Positions 61,495-64,000 of a DNA stretch of 64,000 bases are shown piece after piece. Source of the stretch: an uncultured Bacteroidales bacterium (GTDB taxonomy: Bacteria; Bacteroidota; Bacteroidia; Bacteroidales; P3); contig OMWJ01000007.1 in NCBI GenBank assembly GCA_900314725.1, forward strand, positions 1-64,000, given 5' to 3'. Each line of letters begins with the position of its first letter. The stretch's first letter is position 1. The notes beneath the pieces are model-generated. The model was given only the letters and a program-made list of their open reading frames with translations. It was not told the origin of the DNA and ran no database searches. Both the position numbers and the translations under genes were made by a program.

Positions 61495-63705
61495 ATGAAA
61501 AAAGTAATATTTCTTATACTCATATTATTTGTATCATACTCATATAGCCAAGATACTCCTCAGAGAAAGAAGGTAGCTCTCGTACTTTCTGGTGGAGGAG
61601 CAAAAGGAACAGCACATATAGGAGCGTTAAAAGTATTGGAGCAGGCAAATATTCCGATAGATATGATAGTAGGTACGTCTATGGGAGCATTAATGGGAGG
61701 TCTATACTCCATAGGCTACAATGCAGATATGTTAGATTCCTTAGTAAGGGTACAAGACTGGGCTTTTTTGTTGTCTGACAAAATAGACACAAGAGAGATG
61801 AACATAATTCAAAGAGAAAAGAGAAATACCTATCTTCTTTCCTTTGCTTTAAATAATATAGGCAAACTTTCTATAGGCAACCCCGGCTTTATTAAAGGTA
61901 AAAACCTTGCCAATCTTTTTTCAAAACTTACTCTTGGCTATCATGATAGCATAGACTTTAATTCATTACCAATACCTTTCTCCTGCGTAGCAACAGACAT
62001 AGTCAAATTTGAGGAGATTGATTTTCATTCAGGTAATCTTGCAACTGCGATGAGAGCATCTATGAGCATTCCTGCAGTATTTACTCCTGTGAAAATGGAC
62101 TCTATGATTTTGGTTGATGGAGGATTGAAGAACAATTTTCCTGTTGATGTGGCAAAACAAATGGGAGCAGATATTATTATAGGCGTTTCTGTACAAAATG
62201 AAATGAATAAATCACCTGAATATTTTAATAGCACGTTTGCTGTCCTAAATCAATTGATGGATGTTAATACTCAGGCAAAAGCAGATGAGAATATTTCTCA
62301 GTGTGATGTATTTATAAAGGTAGATATAACAGGATACAGTGCTGCAAGTTTTAATTTGGAGGCGATAAACGAACTTATCAAGCGAGGAGAAAAAGCCACC
62401 AATGATCATTGGCAAGAACTCATGGGACTAAGAGAAAAAATAGGAATAACAGACGAAGATGAGGTGCTTAGGCCAAAGCCTTACAGAATGCAGAATCAAA
62501 GGATTAGGATGAAAATCAGTGAGGTTAATTTTGTAAATGTAGATAATAAGGACCAATCTTTTCTCAAAGATAAATTTAATCTTAAAAGTGGCGGTACAAC
62601 TACAATTGACAGCATAGAAAAAGCAATGACTGCACTTAGAAGCCGTCTTTTCTATAATGATGTTTCCTATCAGATAAAATATCTTAAAGATGGTTATGGA
62701 ATAAATATTGAAACGGAAGGCAAAAAAACAGCAGAGTTATGGTTGGGCGTAAGGTTTGACAACGAAGAAAAAGTATCTATGCAAATATCAGGTCTTGCTC
62801 CTGTTAATTTTATTTTTCCTATGATGTTACAGGGAACCTTACGTTTGGGTAAAAGAACTATGTTTTCCATAGAATCAATGTTTAACACTACACAACTTTA
62901 TACTTTTAGTCTTTCATATGTTTTCAGGAGACAGGATTTAAACATATATTACCACGCAAACCGAGATTTGAATCCAAATTATACTCAACATCAAATGGAT
63001 TTTAAGTTAGCCAATATAACTGCAAGAAATTTTCTTTTAGATGTTTTTGTTCGTTGGGATTATTTCAGATATGGTGATGTATTATATGGATTGAAATCCA
63101 AGAGTGCTTACCTGCCGACTTCTCATCTGTGGTCTTATCATGGCAGACTTAGTTACGATAATACTGATAGTAAATATTTCGCGACAAAAGGGTCAAAACG
63201 TTCAATAGAATATGCTCTTTATACTGATAATTTCTATAAATATTCTTCCCATGCTCCACTACATACTCTTTCCTATTTGTTTTTGAAGAATTTTGACTTA
63301 AAACATAACTACATATTGGAAACTATGTTGTATGGAAGAAGCATTTATGGTAAGGACATGCCAACAGTGTTAGCCAATTGTTTTGGTGGAGAATATTTTT
63401 CTCATTATGTGGAACAACAGATTCCTTTTGCAGGAGTAGATAATATTGAAATAGTAGAGAATAATATTGCTGCACTTCAATTTACATTAAGAAAACAGTT
63501 CCTAAAAAATAATTATGTCAGTTTATCAGCTTCGTTGGGTTATAAGGATGACAAGCTTAAAGACTTGTTTTCCGAAAGTCCTCTTTGGGGAACAAGATTA
63601 TCCTATTCCTATAATTCTATTATAGGACCATTGGGTGCGTCTGTTGGCTATTCAAACAGAACAAAAGAGCCTTATCTTTTTGTGAATATAGGCTATGAAT
63701 TCTAA
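61495..63705 (+). CDS. Patatin-like phospholipase with C-terminal outer-membrane barrel
   Basis: 736 residues from the ATG at 61495 (signal peptide MKKVIFLILILFVSYSYSQ); the longer frame begins with TTG. The patatin domain (~20-320) has the oxyanion loop SGGGAKGTAHIG, the nucleophile elbow GTSMG and the DGG Asp. A POTRA-like stretch follows (VNFVNVDNKDQSFLKDKF), then a ~350-residue BamA-like beta-barrel ending YLFVNIGYEF, with a final Phe typical of outer membrane proteins. This is the PlpD-like class (type V-d). It probably cleaves lipids at the outer membrane. Coupled to the kinase gene. Confidence 0.92.
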   Translation: MKKVIFLILILFVSYSYSQDTPQRKKVALVLSGGGAKGTAHIGALKVLEQANIPIDMIVGTSMGALMGGLYSIGYNADMLDSLVRVQDWAFLLSDKIDTREMNIIQREKRNTYLLSFALNNIGKLSIGNPGFIKGKNLANLFSKLTLGYHDSIDFNSLPIPFSCVATDIVKFEEIDFHSGNLATAMRASMSIPAVFTPVKMDSMILVDGGLKNNFPVDVAKQMGADIIIGVSVQNEMNKSPEYFNSTFAVLNQLMDVNTQAKADENISQCDVFIKVDITGYSAASFNLEAINELIKRGEKATNDHWQELMGLREKIGITDEDEVLRPKPYRMQNQRIRMKISEVNFVNVDNKDQSFLKDKFNLKSGGTTTIDSIEKAMTALRSRLFYNDVSYQIKYLKDGYGINIETEGKKTAELWLGVRFDNEEKVSMQISGLAPVNFIFPMMLQGTLRLGKRTMFSIESMFNTTQLYTFSLSYVFRRQDLNIYYHANRDLNPNYTQHQMDFKLANITARNFLLDVFVRWDYFRYGDVLYGLKSKSAYLPTSHLWSYHGRLSYDNTDSKYFATKGSKRSIEYALYTDNFYKYSSHAPLHTLSYLFLKNFDLKHNYILETMLYGRSIYGKDMPTVLANCFGGEYFSHYVEQQIPFAGVDNIEIVENNIAALQFTLRKQFLKNNYVSLSASLGYKDDKLKDLFSESPLWGTRLSYSYNSIIGPLGASVGYSNRTKEPYLFVNIGYEF

Positions 63706-63736
63706 AACCAATATTAGAATTAGAATTTGAGTTAAA

Positions 63737-63821
63737 AAGACTAAGTCTTTAGGTGCAAAAGACTTGGTTTTCGTTTCAAAAGACTTGGTTTTAATTTTTT
63801 AAAACCAAGTCTTTTTTTGAA
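63737..63821. repeat. 21-22 bp phased array, locus 7
   Basis: AAGACTA 63737, AAGACTT 63759, AAGACTT 63780, arm AAAACCAAGTCTT 63801; steps 22, 21, 21. The last units form the same 16 bp/TTTT hairpin as loci 1 and 6, but with GACTTGG/CCAAGTC where those have GAGTTGG/CCAACTC: both arms have changed together. Terminates the patatin transcript. Confidence 0.82.
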
Positions 63822-63842
63822 ATATCCTTAAGATTTTGGTCT

Positions 63843-64000
63843 TTATCTTTTCTCTGGAGCGGATACTCGTTTAAATACTACAGCTTGTTCATTGATAGGG
63901 AAGAAGATTTGAGGATTACATCCCATTCTGATTGTTACTTCTTGTATCCATAGTCCATTTCGTAAATCAATCACCTCCAATTTAGGATTATTACTTAAAT
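63843..64000 (-). CDS. Truncated gene, C-terminal 52 codons only
   Basis: A minus-strand frame running off the right edge, with its stop at 63843-63845. The visible protein has a well-ordered LEVIDLRNGLWIQEVTIRMG and ends AVVFKRVSAPEKR, with amino acid balance typical of real coding. I do not recognise it. Convergent to the patatin gene across array locus 7. Confidence 0.6.
   Translation of the reverse strand, partial: LSNNPKLEVIDLRNGLWIQEVTIRMGCNPQIFFPINEQAVVFKRVSAPEKR

Overview
The window comes from an AT-rich (roughly one third GC by eye) anaerobic member of the Bacteroidota, most likely Bacteroidales. The evidence is: promoters of the Bacteroidota type (TTTG about 19 to 20 bases upstream of TAnnTTTG); several secreted proteins ending in a type IX secretion (T9SS) sorting domain; lipoproteins with Cys followed by acidic residues; LPS genes (lpxH, lpxK, kdsD); a ferredoxin-linked 2-oxoacid oxidoreductase; and Bacteroidota families such as GSCFA, Omp28-like and LRR_5. 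I saw no tRNA, rRNA, CRISPR array, transposase or phage gene.

Layout. 0-5 kb is an accessory block: a T9SS-sorted protein, four unrelated small lipoprotein or envelope genes, a frameshifted gene, two near-identical leaders of about 234 bp, and the relic 3' end of a second T9SS gene. 5-18 kb is a housekeeping run on the + strand: M23/LysM peptidase, metallo-beta-lactamase-fold hydrolase, nitroreductase, aroC, DUF4369 protein, lpxH, M28 peptidase, a Rieske-like lipoprotein, lpxK, hutH, Zn peptidase, PASTA protein, a T9SS protein and recR. 18-28.5 kb holds a flippase, a DegT aminotransferase, yihY, nadC, a giant M6 protease and a SUMF1-like lipoprotein. 28.9-31.8 kb is the four-gene vor/kor operon. 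32-36.7 kb holds a coiled-coil protein, gmk, pheS, an LRR protein and an unannotated 59-residue lipoprotein. 36.9-44 kb holds folE, an Omp28/T9SS protein, ftsK and recA. 44-56.4 kb holds yitT, a TM2 + DUF2752 pair behind a structured leader, GSCFA, kdsD, recQ, a Na/Pi cotransporter of foreign-looking composition, DUF1905, a phosphohexomutase and two Sel1 proteins. 56.6-64 kb holds an Omp28-like lipoprotein, a T9SS protein, an NtrY-like sensor kinase and a patatin/barrel protein, ending in a truncated gene.

The most unusual signal is a dispersed family of about 85-130 bp intergenic arrays, at eight places. Short words (AAGACTT, AAGAGTT and their reverse complements, or CGTTTT/AAAACG in one array) recur on a fixed 21-22 bp lattice, usually five steps. 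The units are mosaics of shared modules. The words can flip orientation without losing phase, and some hairpin arms have changed in a compensating way. Several arrays end in strong hairpins with T-runs, yet two lie between divergent genes where no transcript ends. The spacing, about two helical turns, is conserved better than the sequence. I know of no described element of this kind, but no search was possible.
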